In this document: positions 53,868-63,121 of the stretch, one piece after another
Layout: the number at the start of each line of letters is the position of its first letter
Numbering within the stretch: position 1 is the stretch's first letter
Made by a program: the position numbers and the translations under genes
Notes under the pieces: generated by a model
Seen by the model: the letters and a program-made list of their open reading frames with translations, nothing else
Databases searched by the model: none
Told to the model about the DNA's origin: nothing
Assembly: GCF_900156605.1 (NCBI RefSeq)
Contig: NZ_FTOA01000001.1
Location: 868,001-932,000, forward strand
Reading direction: 5' to 3'
DNA length: 64,000 nt
Origin: Insolitispirillum peregrinum
GTDB taxonomy: Bacteria > Pseudomonadota > Alphaproteobacteria > Rhodospirillales > Rhodospirillaceae

Positions 53868-53912
53868 TGGGTACCCTGAAGGGGCGATTTCATGTGGTAC
53901 CCTCAAGGTACC
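53868..53912. promoter_or_regulatory. Candidate operator between putA and its regulator
   Basis: GGTACC occurs three times within 43 bases (53870, 53896 and 53907), twice in the longer direct repeat GGTACCCT.AAGG. The last two form a palindrome, GGTACC-CTCAA-GGTACC. The sites lie 40-85 bases upstream of putA in the divergent region. Binding by the Lrp-type regulator is inference from location and symmetry. Confidence 0.5.
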
Positions 53913-54024
53913 GTGTCGCCCTTCCCTAACAGAAAGCTCCGCAGAATATCTCACTTTTGTTTTGCGATTTTTTAGGATAAGATGCGATCAGTAACGCAAT
54001 ATGAAGGACGAAAGGTCTATAATA

Positions 54025-54513
54025 ATGCCTGATAGCAGACGAATCGACGCTATCGATCTAAAGATCCTCGACGAGCTGCAACGCGACGGTCGAATCAGCA
54101 ATGCCGAGCTGTCGCGTCGGGTCAATCTGTCCCCCACGCCCTGCCTCGAGCGGATGCGCCGCCTGGAACGGGAAGGCTATATTTTAGGGTATACCGCCGT
54201 CCTTGATCCACACAAGCTTGGTCGCAGCCTGTCGTGCTTTATCGAGGTCGGGCTTGATCGCACCACCCCCGAGATTTTCGACCAGTTCCACGAAGCGGTC
54301 AGCCAGCGCCCGGAAGTGCAGGAATGCCACATGGTGGCAGGTGGCTTTGATTACGTCCTGAAGGTCCGTCTGCCGGACATGGCCAGCTATCGCACGTTCC
54401 TGGGGGACGTACTGGTATCCCTGCCCGGGGTCAAGGAAACCCATACCTATGTGGTGATGGAAGAAATCCTGTCGCGGGCCACCATTCCGCTGAATGCCAT
54501 CGTCGGGGAATAA
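54025..54513 (+). CDS. Lrp/AsnC-family regulator, probably the proline-responsive putA activator
   Basis: The 162-residue protein has an N-terminal winged helix-turn-helix (IDLKILDELQRDGRISNAELSRRVNLS) and a C-terminal RAM ligand-binding domain (about 75-155). It matches the Lrp/AsnC family. Divergence from putA is the arrangement of PutR in alphaproteobacteria, where it activates putA in response to proline; that role is inferred here. The ATG at 54025 is chosen, with GAAAGG upstream; an in-frame ATG at 54001 would add eight residues. Confidence 0.9.
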   Translation: MPDSRRIDAIDLKILDELQRDGRISNAELSRRVNLSPTPCLERMRRLEREGYILGYTAVLDPHKLGRSLSCFIEVGLDRTTPEIFDQFHEAVSQRPEVQECHMVAGGFDYVLKVRLPDMASYRTFLGDVLVSLPGVKETHTYVVMEEILSRATIPLNAIVGE

Positions 54514-54545
54514 CTGTGTATTCTTTTGAATTACAATGATCCTTT

Positions 54546-54582
54546 CGCAAATGGGGATTCGCAAGAATCCCCATTTGCGTTT
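54546..54582 (+). terminator. Rho-independent terminator of the putA regulator gene
   Basis: A perfect 15-bp stem (CGCAAATGGGGATTC at 54546-54560 with 54565-54579) closes on a GCAA tetraloop and is followed by TTT. It lies between the convergent regulator and acyltransferase genes. Confidence 0.8.
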
Positions 54583-54637
54583 CAAGGCGACGCCATTACG
54601 AACACAGCTGTATCAGGCAAAATCCAGAACCAGCAAT

Positions 54638-56518
54638 TCAACGGTCAGGTTCCCATCCCCCCTGAGATAGAATGGCATTGACAATTTGCTTACTTACAAG
54701 AGATGCCGCGTATGGAGAGATGTGATTATCATCAACATACAGGGCTCTTTTGTCACGAATAGCATAGCATTCTTCCGAAGAACAGAAATATTCTGCTGGA
54801 TCAATAACAATAACCTTGTCCGGCAGCATTGATTTAATCTCATCAAAACCAATATACATGTCCCTCCAGCTTTCCAAAGATCTCGATGCGACAGGAGCAC
54901 TGATATATTTTAAATTATCATATATGTACTTATCAATATGATGCATAATGACAGGTGCCTGCATAACATAAATCACCACCTTATTTCTCTTTAGAAAGCT
55001 ATCCACCATTCTATTCATACTACTTATATATTTACTATCCATAACATAACCATCATTTCTATATGAAATAACAACGTATTTGATATTCTCATTATGATTA
55101 ATATCATCAATTACTTTATTATGCCACGCTGCACATATTCCGTGAGCATCATCAGTAAGCTCATAGCACCCACCAATCGCGTACTGGATGACACTCATAT
55201 TACGCTGAGCAACCTCTTTCCCCAGCTCGGGGCTAATGGGCGTCGCATGACTATTACCAACCACGGCAATAGCCACCCCTCCATCTGGATTATAGACACA
55301 CGGGGCCCTGTTAATAGACTGCACTGAGTCATCTCTGGAATATTGACATCTTTCAGCCGCATCATCCAGATTAGAACTCATGAAAACTGATGCCTGATCA
55401 TCATTAAACCTTTGCTTCATGAAGCCATGACTTATATGACCGCTGGCACCAATAGCAACCATCCCCGCAATGACCACAAAACTTGATAAAAAAACAACCT
55501 TCCTACTAAGAAAATTTTTGTTTCTGAGAGGAGTTTCAACAAATTTCCAGCTAAGGACAGAAAGCAGAAACGTTACAAAAACAAGAATCCCGATCATAGG
55601 CACAGACAAATCCTTAGAACCAATTATCCTTGAAAATACAAATAACGGCTGATGCCAAAGATAAGCCGAATAACTAATCAAACCAATGAAAGAAAGAGGC
55701 GCTACCCCCAGAGTTCGCCCAACGACATGATCATTCGATGAAAAAAGGATAACCAGCATAACTCCGACGACAGGAATAGATGTATAGACTCCAGGGAATG
55801 GAGTTTCTTCACTAAAGATAAAAAATGAAGAGAGAATCATTACAATTCCCAAAAATGAGAGTATAGCAGACTTTGGCAATGACCTTCTATAAAGTATCCA
55901 TGCACACAAAGAACCAGATACAAGCTCCCATACCCTCGACGGCAGAAGAAAGAAATTTGCTGCACTATCTTTATTAATAATATACAAGCTAAATACAAAG
56001 CTTGATACCATAAGAGAAATAATAAATGCAATAACAATACCTTCCCTCTTTTTCAGAAGAAAGCAAAAAAACAGCGGGAAGAACAAATAATATTGTTCTT
56101 CAACCGCTAAACTCCATGTGTGTATCAGAGGCTTAAGAGAGCTATCCGCATCGAAGTAACCAGCTTCATGCCAAAACAAAAAATTTGACGCCGATACACC
56201 AGCAGCGGCAAAGCTCTGCGCAAAGTCTTTCATCTGATTTGGCGAAAGACAAAAAACAGATACAAATAATGATAAAAATGAAACAAGGAAAAAAGCTGGA
56301 AGTATTCGACGAAACCTACGTTCGTAAAATGAAATAAAACTAAACTTTCCATTAATTGTTTCAAATATTATTATGCTCGTTATCAAGTAACCACTAATAA
56401 CAAAGAAAACATCAACACCAATAAAGCCGCCAGAAATGACGCTGCCCATCGCGTGAAACGCAATAACAGAGACAACAGACAAGGCTCTCAACCCATCAAT
56501 GTCTTTTCTATATTCCAT
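54638..56518 (-). CDS. OafA/YrhL-type acyltransferase with C-terminal SGNH domain
   Basis: The 626-residue protein starts MEYRKDIDGLRALSVVSVIAFHA, the acyltransferase-3 signature. About ten membrane helices (1-350) are followed by an SGNH-type periplasmic domain (about 390-626), with the Ser motif VVGNSHATP (Asn where most have Asp) and DxxH in DDNHISPYAAS. Such proteins O-acetylate lipopolysaccharide, exopolysaccharide or peptidoglycan. The gene is strikingly AT-rich, with codons unlike its neighbours, and stands next to an IS remnant, which points to transfer. The start at 56518 has a moderate GGTGGGTG site. Confidence 0.9.
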   Translation of the reverse strand: MEYRKDIDGLRALSVVSVIAFHAMGSVISGGFIGVDVFFVISGYLITSIIIFETINGKFSFISFYERRFRRILPAFFLVSFLSLFVSVFCLSPNQMKDFAQSFAAAGVSASNFLFWHEAGYFDADSSLKPLIHTWSLAVEEQYYLFFPLFFCFLLKKREGIVIAFIISLMVSSFVFSLYIINKDSAANFFLLPSRVWELVSGSLCAWILYRRSLPKSAILSFLGIVMILSSFFIFSEETPFPGVYTSIPVVGVMLVILFSSNDHVVGRTLGVAPLSFIGLISYSAYLWHQPLFVFSRIIGSKDLSVPMIGILVFVTFLLSVLSWKFVETPLRNKNFLSRKVVFLSSFVVIAGMVAIGASGHISHGFMKQRFNDDQASVFMSSNLDDAAERCQYSRDDSVQSINRAPCVYNPDGGVAIAVVGNSHATPISPELGKEVAQRNMSVIQYAIGGCYELTDDAHGICAAWHNKVIDDINHNENIKYVVISYRNDGYVMDSKYISSMNRMVDSFLKRNKVVIYVMQAPVIMHHIDKYIYDNLKYISAPVASRSLESWRDMYIGFDEIKSMLPDKVIVIDPAEYFCSSEECYAIRDKRALYVDDNHISPYAASLVSKQIVNAILSQGGWEPDR

Positions 56519-56934
56519 ATCACCCACCACTAATTGACTTAATTCAAGCAAGTGAGTGAGAAAAAAATTCAATCATACTTCCACACAAACAAAGCGTCCG
56601 CAATTATCTTCTTTTCAAGCAATCCTATTGAGGTGATCTGCCGAAATATTTGCAAACGATTTCACCTAATGCATAAAAATACATTGGGAAAGGGCAAGTA
56701 CAATCAAACAATCTTCATGAGTTCACTTACACGGATTTTTCGCCAAAATACGGACGAGCCAGAATTTTGTAAAGATAATTCCAGGCAAAATAACCAATCA
56801 GGATCTTAATCAGAACAAATAACGAATTAAAACATAGGGGATACAGATCGAAACATCATATGTATACAGTTGGAAATAGGTGTCAAATCAGTGATCGGAT
56901 ATTGACACATCACATTATGAAGATGACCCCGGTC
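56519..56934. other. AT-rich intergenic part of the acquired island
   Basis: About 415 bases of AT-rich DNA without a complete gene. On the minus strand a frame of about 41 codons ending near 56729 reads like the end of a membrane protein (LIKILIGYFAWNYLYKILA..). It begins right after a stop next to the IS remnant, so it may be a truncated gene; I cannot name it and the evidence is weak. Confidence 0.35.
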
Positions 56935-57185
56935 ATGTTGGCAAAGGTTGGCGGCCAGAGCTTTACAGCGACCAGAGGCGGCGAAACCAGAGACATAGAC
57001 CGAATTCCATTTGCCGTAACGTTCGTGCATGTCCCGCCATAGGCAGCCGCCCCGTAGCACGTAAAGTAGCCATTGATAAAGCGCCGACTGTCGTGGGAAG
57101 GACGGCAGCCACGCCCTCGCTCGGCGGGCAGTAACTCACCGATGCTTCCCCGTTCGTCAGATAGCCACGCATACCACTGACCTCC
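56935..57185 (-). pseudogene. IS5-family transposase remnant, frameshifted
   Basis: Three minus-strand frames must be joined to read the N-terminal part of an IS5-type transposase: AWLSDERGSIGELLPAERGRGCRPSHDSRRFING in the first, LRGGCLWRDMHERYGKWNSVYV in the second, and WFRRLWSL then a stop in the third. The segment WRDMHERYGKWNSVYV followed by FRRW is highly characteristic of the family. The catalytic DDE region is missing and no terminal inverted repeats could be assigned, so the element is dead. It borders the AT-rich acyltransferase island. Confidence 0.8.
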
Positions 57186-57292
57186 GCAAAGGCCAGGTTT
57201 GAGACACGTCCGGGCAAGTTTGAAAAGCCTCGTTGTCCACAAGGCCCGAGATCCTCAACCATCATCGAAAAGACCGTTAAAAATAGAAATCT
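57186..57292. other. Spacer between IS remnant and CHASE2 cyclase gene
   Basis: About 107 bases beside the transposase remnant. It may include the lost end of the insertion sequence, but I could not find a matching inverted repeat on the other side. Confidence 0.35.
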
Positions 57293-59560
57293 CTACTTGC
57301 TGGTTGCGGTGAACACCCCATCCCAGTCTTCACCCGGAGGAGCCGCACGATACGCTGCCAGACGCTCGTCATACAGGTGATACAAACCCTCCAGCGACAG
57401 ACCAGCGGCCACAGCCAATTGCTGACAGGTGACCTTTGCCTGCTCTGAACGGTCCCACTGCTGCGCCCGATAGGCTTCCAGCATCTGTTCATGGGCTTTG
57501 CGCAAGGCGACAAAGGCCTCCGAGGCCGCCATCGTCGCGTCTCCCAACAGGGTAAAGATGCGAACCGGCAACGTCTTGCCCTTCACCTTGATCAAATCGA
57601 GTTCCAGTACCGCAAAATCAGGGGCCTCGTGACAGGTCGCCTCGCCAATCACTACCGTAACACCATAGGTCTTTGACTGGCCTTCCAGACGAGATGCCAG
57701 GTTCACGCTGTCCCCCAGCACCGAATAGTCAAAGCGTTGGTCAGACCCCATGTTGCCGACGCAGACATTGCCCGAGTTCAGGCCAATCCCGACATTCAGC
57801 GGGAAATAGCGGTTGCCCTTGGCGTCGGCCTCGGCTTTCAGCTCGACATTGACCTCTTTCATGCAATCAACCATCGCCAACGCCGACCGGCAGGCATTGC
57901 TGGCGTGCTCGGCATCATCCAGCGGAGCATTCCAGAAGGCCATGATGCAGTCGCCCATGTATTTGTCGATGGTGCCGCGCCGGTCGAGGATGACGTTGGT
58001 CATCGGGGTCAGAAAACGGTTGATCAGCCGGGTCAGACCTTCCGGGTTATCGCTGAACTGCTCGGAAATGGTGGTAAAGCCGCGCACGTCACAGAACAGC
58101 AGCGTCATGTCGCGCATTTCACCACCCAGCTTCAGGCGGCTGGGGTCTTCGGCCAGACGTTCGACCAGTGCCGGGCTCATGTAGCGGCTGAAAGCATCAC
58201 GCACCTGCCGCTTTTGCGCTTCTTCGCGCGCATAGTTGGAATAGGTCAGATACATATACAGCATCACCGCGGTCAGAACCGGATAGACCGGATCGTACAA
58301 GGTCAGCTCGTGGGCAAAATACCACCACGACACCCCCAGCGTGCCCAGAATGAACACGGCGAGGATCACCACCGTCAGACGGGCACCGGCCAGCGGCACC
58401 AGAATGATCATCGCCAGACCGGCCAGCGCGGTCAGCACCAGCTCTTTACCCACCGCGTCGCGCGGGCGGTTCAGCTGGGTCTGCTGGATGATGTTTTCCA
58501 GAATGTTGGCGTGGACCTCCACCCCCGGCAAAAAGCTGTCGAGCGGCGAGGATTTAATATCGAGCAGGCCCACCGCCGACGTCCCGAGCAGGATCAGATG
58601 GTTGGCGATTTTGTCGGCAGGAACCGTCCCGTTCAGCACATCCAGCGCCGAAACATATTTTTCCCGGTCATAGCGGGAGAAATACACCCAGGTCTGCGCC
58701 TGCGCATCGGTCTTGATCAACAACCGGCGAATGGCCAGCTTTTCAACCCCGTCCTGCTCGGCGGTTCGCACCGCCACCGTCGGGGTCTGGGTGGCCACCC
58801 GCAGCATTTCTGCCGACAACGACAGATAGCGGGTGTCGCCCGCCAATGCCAGCATCGGAACCCGCCGCACAATGCCATCCAGTTCACCGGCAATATTGAA
58901 CAGGCCCCGCCCGGCGGCGGCCTGATCCAGCACATCAATATTGCGCAGAACGTCAGCATAGCGATTGAGCCAGGGATTGGGGTCCGGTCCGATCACCGCC
59001 ACCGATGACACCGGGGCAGAGCTGTTGTCCTGTTCGCCCTTGCTGGTGCGGGCCGACATCCCCAGCACCACCCGGCTTTGGGCGATGGAGTTTGCCAGCA
59101 CCTGATCGTTGGATGGCATGGCGCCAAGGTGCTGGCGCACCGCGCTGTCCAGCCCCGGCAAGGTCTGGGCAATGGTTGAGGGAGACAGGCGGTCAGGTTC
59201 GGCAAACACAACGTCGAAGCCGATAACAAGCGCGCCCATGGCGGTCAGGCGGTCAACCAGCGCGGCTACCGTTGTCCGTGGCCACGGCCACTGGCCGATT
59301 TCGCGCAGGGATTTGTCATCCAGATCGACAATGGTCACCGGACGCTCGGTAATTTCGCGTGGCTTGATGCGCTGATAAATATCAAAGGTCTTGACCCGCA
59401 GCATCTGCAATGGCACCGGATCAACCACCCGCAACGCCACCAGCGCCACCAGCACCAGCAGCGCAATCAGTCGCCCGGAGCCGAACGACCCCCGCATCCC
59501 TTTGACCAGCCCGGAAAAGCGACGCTTGCGCGCCGGAACTTCAGCCTCGTTTACCGCCAT
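57293..59560 (-). CDS. CHASE2-domain transmembrane adenylate/guanylate cyclase
   Basis: The 755-residue membrane cyclase starts at ATG 59560 (AGGAA upstream). One N-terminal helix (about 30-50) precedes a large periplasmic CHASE2 sensor (about 55-375), three helices (about 385-455), and a class III catalytic domain (about 490-660): metal Asp in LLFCDVRGFT and YMGDCIMAFWNAP, and the NLASRLEGQSKTYG segment. A helical tail of about 85 residues follows. The signal sensed by CHASE2 is unknown. It is divergent from the type I secretion genes, and the window holds a second, soluble cyclase. Confidence 0.92.
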   Translation of the reverse strand: MAVNEAEVPARKRRFSGLVKGMRGSFGSGRLIALLVLVALVALRVVDPVPLQMLRVKTFDIYQRIKPREITERPVTIVDLDDKSLREIGQWPWPRTTVAALVDRLTAMGALVIGFDVVFAEPDRLSPSTIAQTLPGLDSAVRQHLGAMPSNDQVLANSIAQSRVVLGMSARTSKGEQDNSSAPVSSVAVIGPDPNPWLNRYADVLRNIDVLDQAAAGRGLFNIAGELDGIVRRVPMLALAGDTRYLSLSAEMLRVATQTPTVAVRTAEQDGVEKLAIRRLLIKTDAQAQTWVYFSRYDREKYVSALDVLNGTVPADKIANHLILLGTSAVGLLDIKSSPLDSFLPGVEVHANILENIIQQTQLNRPRDAVGKELVLTALAGLAMIILVPLAGARLTVVILAVFILGTLGVSWWYFAHELTLYDPVYPVLTAVMLYMYLTYSNYAREEAQKRQVRDAFSRYMSPALVERLAEDPSRLKLGGEMRDMTLLFCDVRGFTTISEQFSDNPEGLTRLINRFLTPMTNVILDRRGTIDKYMGDCIMAFWNAPLDDAEHASNACRSALAMVDCMKEVNVELKAEADAKGNRYFPLNVGIGLNSGNVCVGNMGSDQRFDYSVLGDSVNLASRLEGQSKTYGVTVVIGEATCHEAPDFAVLELDLIKVKGKTLPVRIFTLLGDATMAASEAFVALRKAHEQMLEAYRAQQWDRSEQAKVTCQQLAVAAGLSLEGLYHLYDERLAAYRAAPPGEDWDGVFTATSK

Positions 59561-59745
59561 GATCGTTCCTGTCAGGCATCCCCACTGTGCGGGAGTTTTA
59601 GCACCTGTCCGCACTCCTGTGCAAACATGGCAATACGAACGGTTGCGCCGCAGACACAGGCAGGTGAATTTTCGGTAAGCCCCTTGACCAGCAGGACGAC
59701 CTCCTGTTCCCTGACCCTTCAGGTTTTTAAATCTCAGGTATCAGA

Positions 59746-61578
59746 ATGGGAAACCCCGCCCCACCGCCGCATCAGGCTACGCCGGCACGGCCTGCCTCGT
59801 CGCCGTTCCGGGCTGCCTGGCTGGCTCCGGTCCTCAAGCCGTTGCGCCCGCTGTTTTTCGAGGTCGCGGGCGGATCACTGTTCGTGAACCTGCTGGCCCT
59901 CGCCGCTCCGGTGTTTGTTCTGCAGGTGTACGACCGGGTGGTGTACCACGCCGGTCTGTCAACCCTCAGCGGGCTGGCCATCGGCATGGCGCTGGTGGTT
60001 GCCTTTGATTTCCTGCTCCGCCAGATGCGGGCGCGGGTGATGCAAGCCGTTTCGCTGGCGCTGGATGTCAAGATCGGGCGGCAGTTGTTCGACAAGGTGA
60101 TGGCCCTGCCCCTGCGCACCCTTGAAAGCCGCCCGCTGGGCTATTGGCAACAGTTGTTCCGCGATCTTGATGTGGTGCGCAACACCCTGTCCGGCTCGTC
60201 GGCCATTCTGGTTTTTGACCTGCCCTTTGCCATCCTGTTCATGGCGCTGGTGTTCATCATCGCCACCCCGGTGGCGTGGGTTCTGCTGGTGGCCCTGTGC
60301 GCCTTTCTGACCCTCGCCTGGCTGTCTGCCCGGCAGGTGGGACGATCGGTTGACAAGGAAAAGGCCAACCAGCAATCCCGCGATGCCCTGCTGGCCGAAA
60401 CCATCATGGGCCGGACCACCATCAAGGCCCTGTCTCTCGGCGAACACCTGCGCCCGATCTGGGAAAGCAAACAAAGCGATACCATCCACCAGTCGGTGGA
60501 ACGCGGCACGTTGAACGACCGTTATGTCAACATCGGGCAAGCCCTGACCGTGATCACCAGCGTGTCGATGACCACCGTCGGCGCGCTGGCGATCATCAAT
60601 CAGGACATGACCATCGGCGGACTGGTTGCCGCCAACATGCTGTCTGGCCGCCTGCTGTCACCGCTGAACCAGTTGGTCGGGGCGTGGAAGACCTATTCCG
60701 GTTTCCGCCAGTCGATCGAGCGACTGAACGGTCTGTTCCTGTCCCCTCAGGACAACACCAGCTCCCACCTCACCATGCCGCGGCCCAAGGGTGTGCTGAC
60801 GCTGGAAAAAGTCAGCTTCCGCTACCGCCCCGACGGCAAGCCGGTCATTGACGAGCTGGCCCTTGAGATCACTCCCGGCGGCATCACCACCATCATGGGC
60901 CGCAACGGCTGTGGCAAATCGACCCTGCTGAAGATCATGCTCGGCCTGTACCCCTGCGCGCAGGGGCGTGTGCTGCTGGATGGCGCCGACATCAGCCAGT
61001 TCACCCGCCGGGAACTCGCCAACTGGATTGGCTATGTGCCACAGGAAAGCGTCCTGTTCGCAGGCTCGATCCGTGACAATATCGCTCAGGGCAAGCCCGG
61101 CGCCAGTGACGAAGACATCCTGAGTGCGGCACAGGCGGCAGGCGTTCATCAGTTCGTCATCGACATGCCCGACGGCTATGCCACCAACGTGGGCGAAGCT
61201 GGCGGACTGCTGTCCGGTGGCATGCGGCAACGCATCGCCATTGCCCGCGCGCTGGTTGGGCAGCCGCCGGTGTTGCTGATGGATGAACCGTCGGGCAGCC
61301 TCGACCGGCAGGCCGAGGAACAGCTTCGCCACACTCTCAGTGAGCTGGCCAAAAGCCGCTCGGTGGTGATTGTCTCCCACAGTCCTGTCCTGCTGCAAGG
61401 CAGCCGCACACTGGTGGTGATGGAAGGTGGCAAAATCCTGTGCGCTGGCCCGACCGCCGAGGTGATGCGCTTTCTGGCTGCGCAACAGCAGGCCAAGGCC
61501 CAGCAAGCCGCCGCAGCAACAGCCCCTCCAGCGACACAGGGGGCAACACCACCCGCGACAGAGGGCCCCAAGGCATGA
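59746..61578 (+). CDS. Type I secretion ABC transporter (ATPase/permease)
   Basis: The 610-residue protein has a Pro-rich N terminus, six membrane helices (about 40-320) and an ATPase domain (about 350-580): Walker A GRNGCGKST, signature LLSGGMRQR, Walker B VLLMDEPSGSLD, and switch His in VSHSP. There is no N-terminal C39 peptidase or C39-like domain, so it resembles PrtD-type exporters rather than HlyB or LapB. An Ala/Pro/Thr-rich tail of about 35 residues follows. Its stop overlaps the start of the HlyD gene (ATGA). No substrate gene with RTX repeats is visible in the window. Confidence 0.92.
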   Translation: MGNPAPPPHQATPARPASSPFRAAWLAPVLKPLRPLFFEVAGGSLFVNLLALAAPVFVLQVYDRVVYHAGLSTLSGLAIGMALVVAFDFLLRQMRARVMQAVSLALDVKIGRQLFDKVMALPLRTLESRPLGYWQQLFRDLDVVRNTLSGSSAILVFDLPFAILFMALVFIIATPVAWVLLVALCAFLTLAWLSARQVGRSVDKEKANQQSRDALLAETIMGRTTIKALSLGEHLRPIWESKQSDTIHQSVERGTLNDRYVNIGQALTVITSVSMTTVGALAIINQDMTIGGLVAANMLSGRLLSPLNQLVGAWKTYSGFRQSIERLNGLFLSPQDNTSSHLTMPRPKGVLTLEKVSFRYRPDGKPVIDELALEITPGGITTIMGRNGCGKSTLLKIMLGLYPCAQGRVLLDGADISQFTRRELANWIGYVPQESVLFAGSIRDNIAQGKPGASDEDILSAAQAAGVHQFVIDMPDGYATNVGEAGGLLSGGMRQRIAIARALVGQPPVLLMDEPSGSLDRQAEEQLRHTLSELAKSRSVVIVSHSPVLLQGSRTLVVMEGGKILCAGPTAEVMRFLAAQQQAKAQQAAAATAPPATQGATPPATEGPKA

Positions 61579-62882
61579 GCACCCCCACCACTCCCTCGCC
61601 GCTGGACGAGTTGCTGGCGACGTCGCAGAATATCCACAAAAAGCCGTTGCCATGGATTGTCATGGGGCTGCTGACCAGCTTTCTGGTCTGGGCCTCGCTG
61701 GCCCAACTGGATGAAGTCTCCTCAGCTGAGGGTGAAGTCACCCCTCAGGGCAAGGTGAAAGTCATCCAGCATCTGGAAGGTGGCCTGATCACCGACATCT
61801 ATGTCACCGAAGGCGATCTGGTCCACGAAGGGGCGCGCCTGATGCAGCTTGATCTGGCCGCAGGCGGTATGAACAACGAGGAGCTGCAGGTTCGTATCGA
61901 CGGCCTGAAGCTGACCCATGCCCGCCTGACCGCCGAAGCCAATGGTCTGCCGCTGAGCTTCCCCGAAGACGTCGCCAAGCGCCGCCCAACCCTGCGGGCA
62001 GCCGAAGAGCAAGCCTATAAGGCCCGCACCAGTGAACTGGCCGCAACCATCACCGTGCTGGATGAACAGGTCCGCCAGCGCGAAAGCGAGATGCGGGAAC
62101 TGGCGACCAGAGAACGCTCCCTCAGCACCAACCTTGACCTGTCCCGTCGCAAGCTGGCCATGTCGGCATCCCTGCTATCTGACGGGCTGACCGCGAAAAT
62201 GGATCACCTGCAACTGCAATCCGAAACCGAGCAGTTACAGGGGGAACTGGCCTCGATTCAGGCCGCCAAGCCCCGTGTTGCCTCGTCGCTGGCCGAAGCA
62301 CAGGGACGGCAACAGGAAGAAAAGCTGCGTTATCAGCGCGAAGCCCGCGAGCAACTTTCCGAGGTCGAACTGAATCTCGCCCGCAATCAGGAACTGCAGA
62401 ACAAGGCCACCGACCAGCAGGACCGCACCGAAATCCGCAGCCCGATTGTCGGAGTGGTCAAGAACATGCGTTACAACACCATCGGCGGCGTGGTCAAAGC
62501 CGGTGAGCCAATCATGGATATCGTGCCGTCACAGGACAATCTGGTGATCGAGGCCCGCCTGAACCCGGTTGATCGCGGCTATGTCGCGGTCGGGCAGGAT
62601 ACGACGGTCAAGATTTCCACCTATGACTATGCCCGCTACGGTGGCCTGAAAGGCAAGGTGGCGCTGGTGGCCCCGGATTCCACCACCCCCGACAAGGGCA
62701 ACCCCTATTTCCGGGTGGTGGTCACCCTCGAGAAATACTACCTCGGCAAGGATGCCGGAGAATACGCCATCACCCCCGGCATGCAGGCCACCGTGGACAT
62801 CCACACCGGCACCCGTTCGGTTCTGGAGTATCTGGTCAAACCCGTCCTGAAGATGCGCCACGAGGCTTTCCGCGAACGGTAG
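61575..62882 (+). CDS. HlyD-family membrane fusion protein of type I secretion
   Basis: The 435-residue adaptor has a short cytoplasmic N terminus, one membrane helix (about 26-44), a lipoyl-like segment (VIQHLEGGLITDIYVTEGDLV), a long coiled coil (about 110-310), and the second lipoyl half plus beta-barrel region with RSPIVGVVKNM and TPGMQATVDIHTG. This is the HlyD/PrtE/LapC build, linking the ABC pump to an outer-membrane TolC-like channel. It overlaps the ABC gene by 4 bases. The TolC-family gene at 17.2-18.7 kb is a possible partner. Confidence 0.93.
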   Translation: MSTPTTPSPLDELLATSQNIHKKPLPWIVMGLLTSFLVWASLAQLDEVSSAEGEVTPQGKVKVIQHLEGGLITDIYVTEGDLVHEGARLMQLDLAAGGMNNEELQVRIDGLKLTHARLTAEANGLPLSFPEDVAKRRPTLRAAEEQAYKARTSELAATITVLDEQVRQRESEMRELATRERSLSTNLDLSRRKLAMSASLLSDGLTAKMDHLQLQSETEQLQGELASIQAAKPRVASSLAEAQGRQQEEKLRYQREAREQLSEVELNLARNQELQNKATDQQDRTEIRSPIVGVVKNMRYNTIGGVVKAGEPIMDIVPSQDNLVIEARLNPVDRGYVAVGQDTTVKISTYDYARYGGLKGKVALVAPDSTTPDKGNPYFRVVVTLEKYYLGKDAGEYAITPGMQATVDIHTGTRSVLEYLVKPVLKMRHEAFRER

Positions 62883-63121
62883 AACTGCGGGGGCATCCAG
62901 TCACCCGTACGACGCCACACGGTGGGCGGCACGGTGGCAGGATGCCCTCATGGAAAACAGGGTCAGGACCATTTGCACTATTGACCATATTTTTCTTTTA
63001 TAAACAAACCTATACGAGAAATGCTTGCCCTTCTCGATGAATTGCAGCACCCTGTCAGCAGCTTTTGGAAGCGGTTTCTGGCCTGTCATGGGGCACAGAA
63101 CAGGGGAGCATGTAGGGTCTC
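62883..63121. other. Intergenic region between hlyD-type gene and motA
   Basis: About 240 bases. GGGCATCC and GGATGCCC lie about 44 bases apart near 62891-62947, a possible long-loop hairpin after the HlyD gene. The middle (62980-63010) is AT-rich, with TTGCAC/TTTTAT 17 bases apart as a weak motA promoter candidate. GTAGGG near 63114 serves as the motA ribosome-binding site. Confidence 0.4.

Noticed and set aside
56552-56809. An 85-codon plus-strand frame in the AT-rich island
   Set aside because: It has no ribosome-binding site or family resemblance and lies in AT-rich DNA opposite a possible gene remnant; chance is likely.
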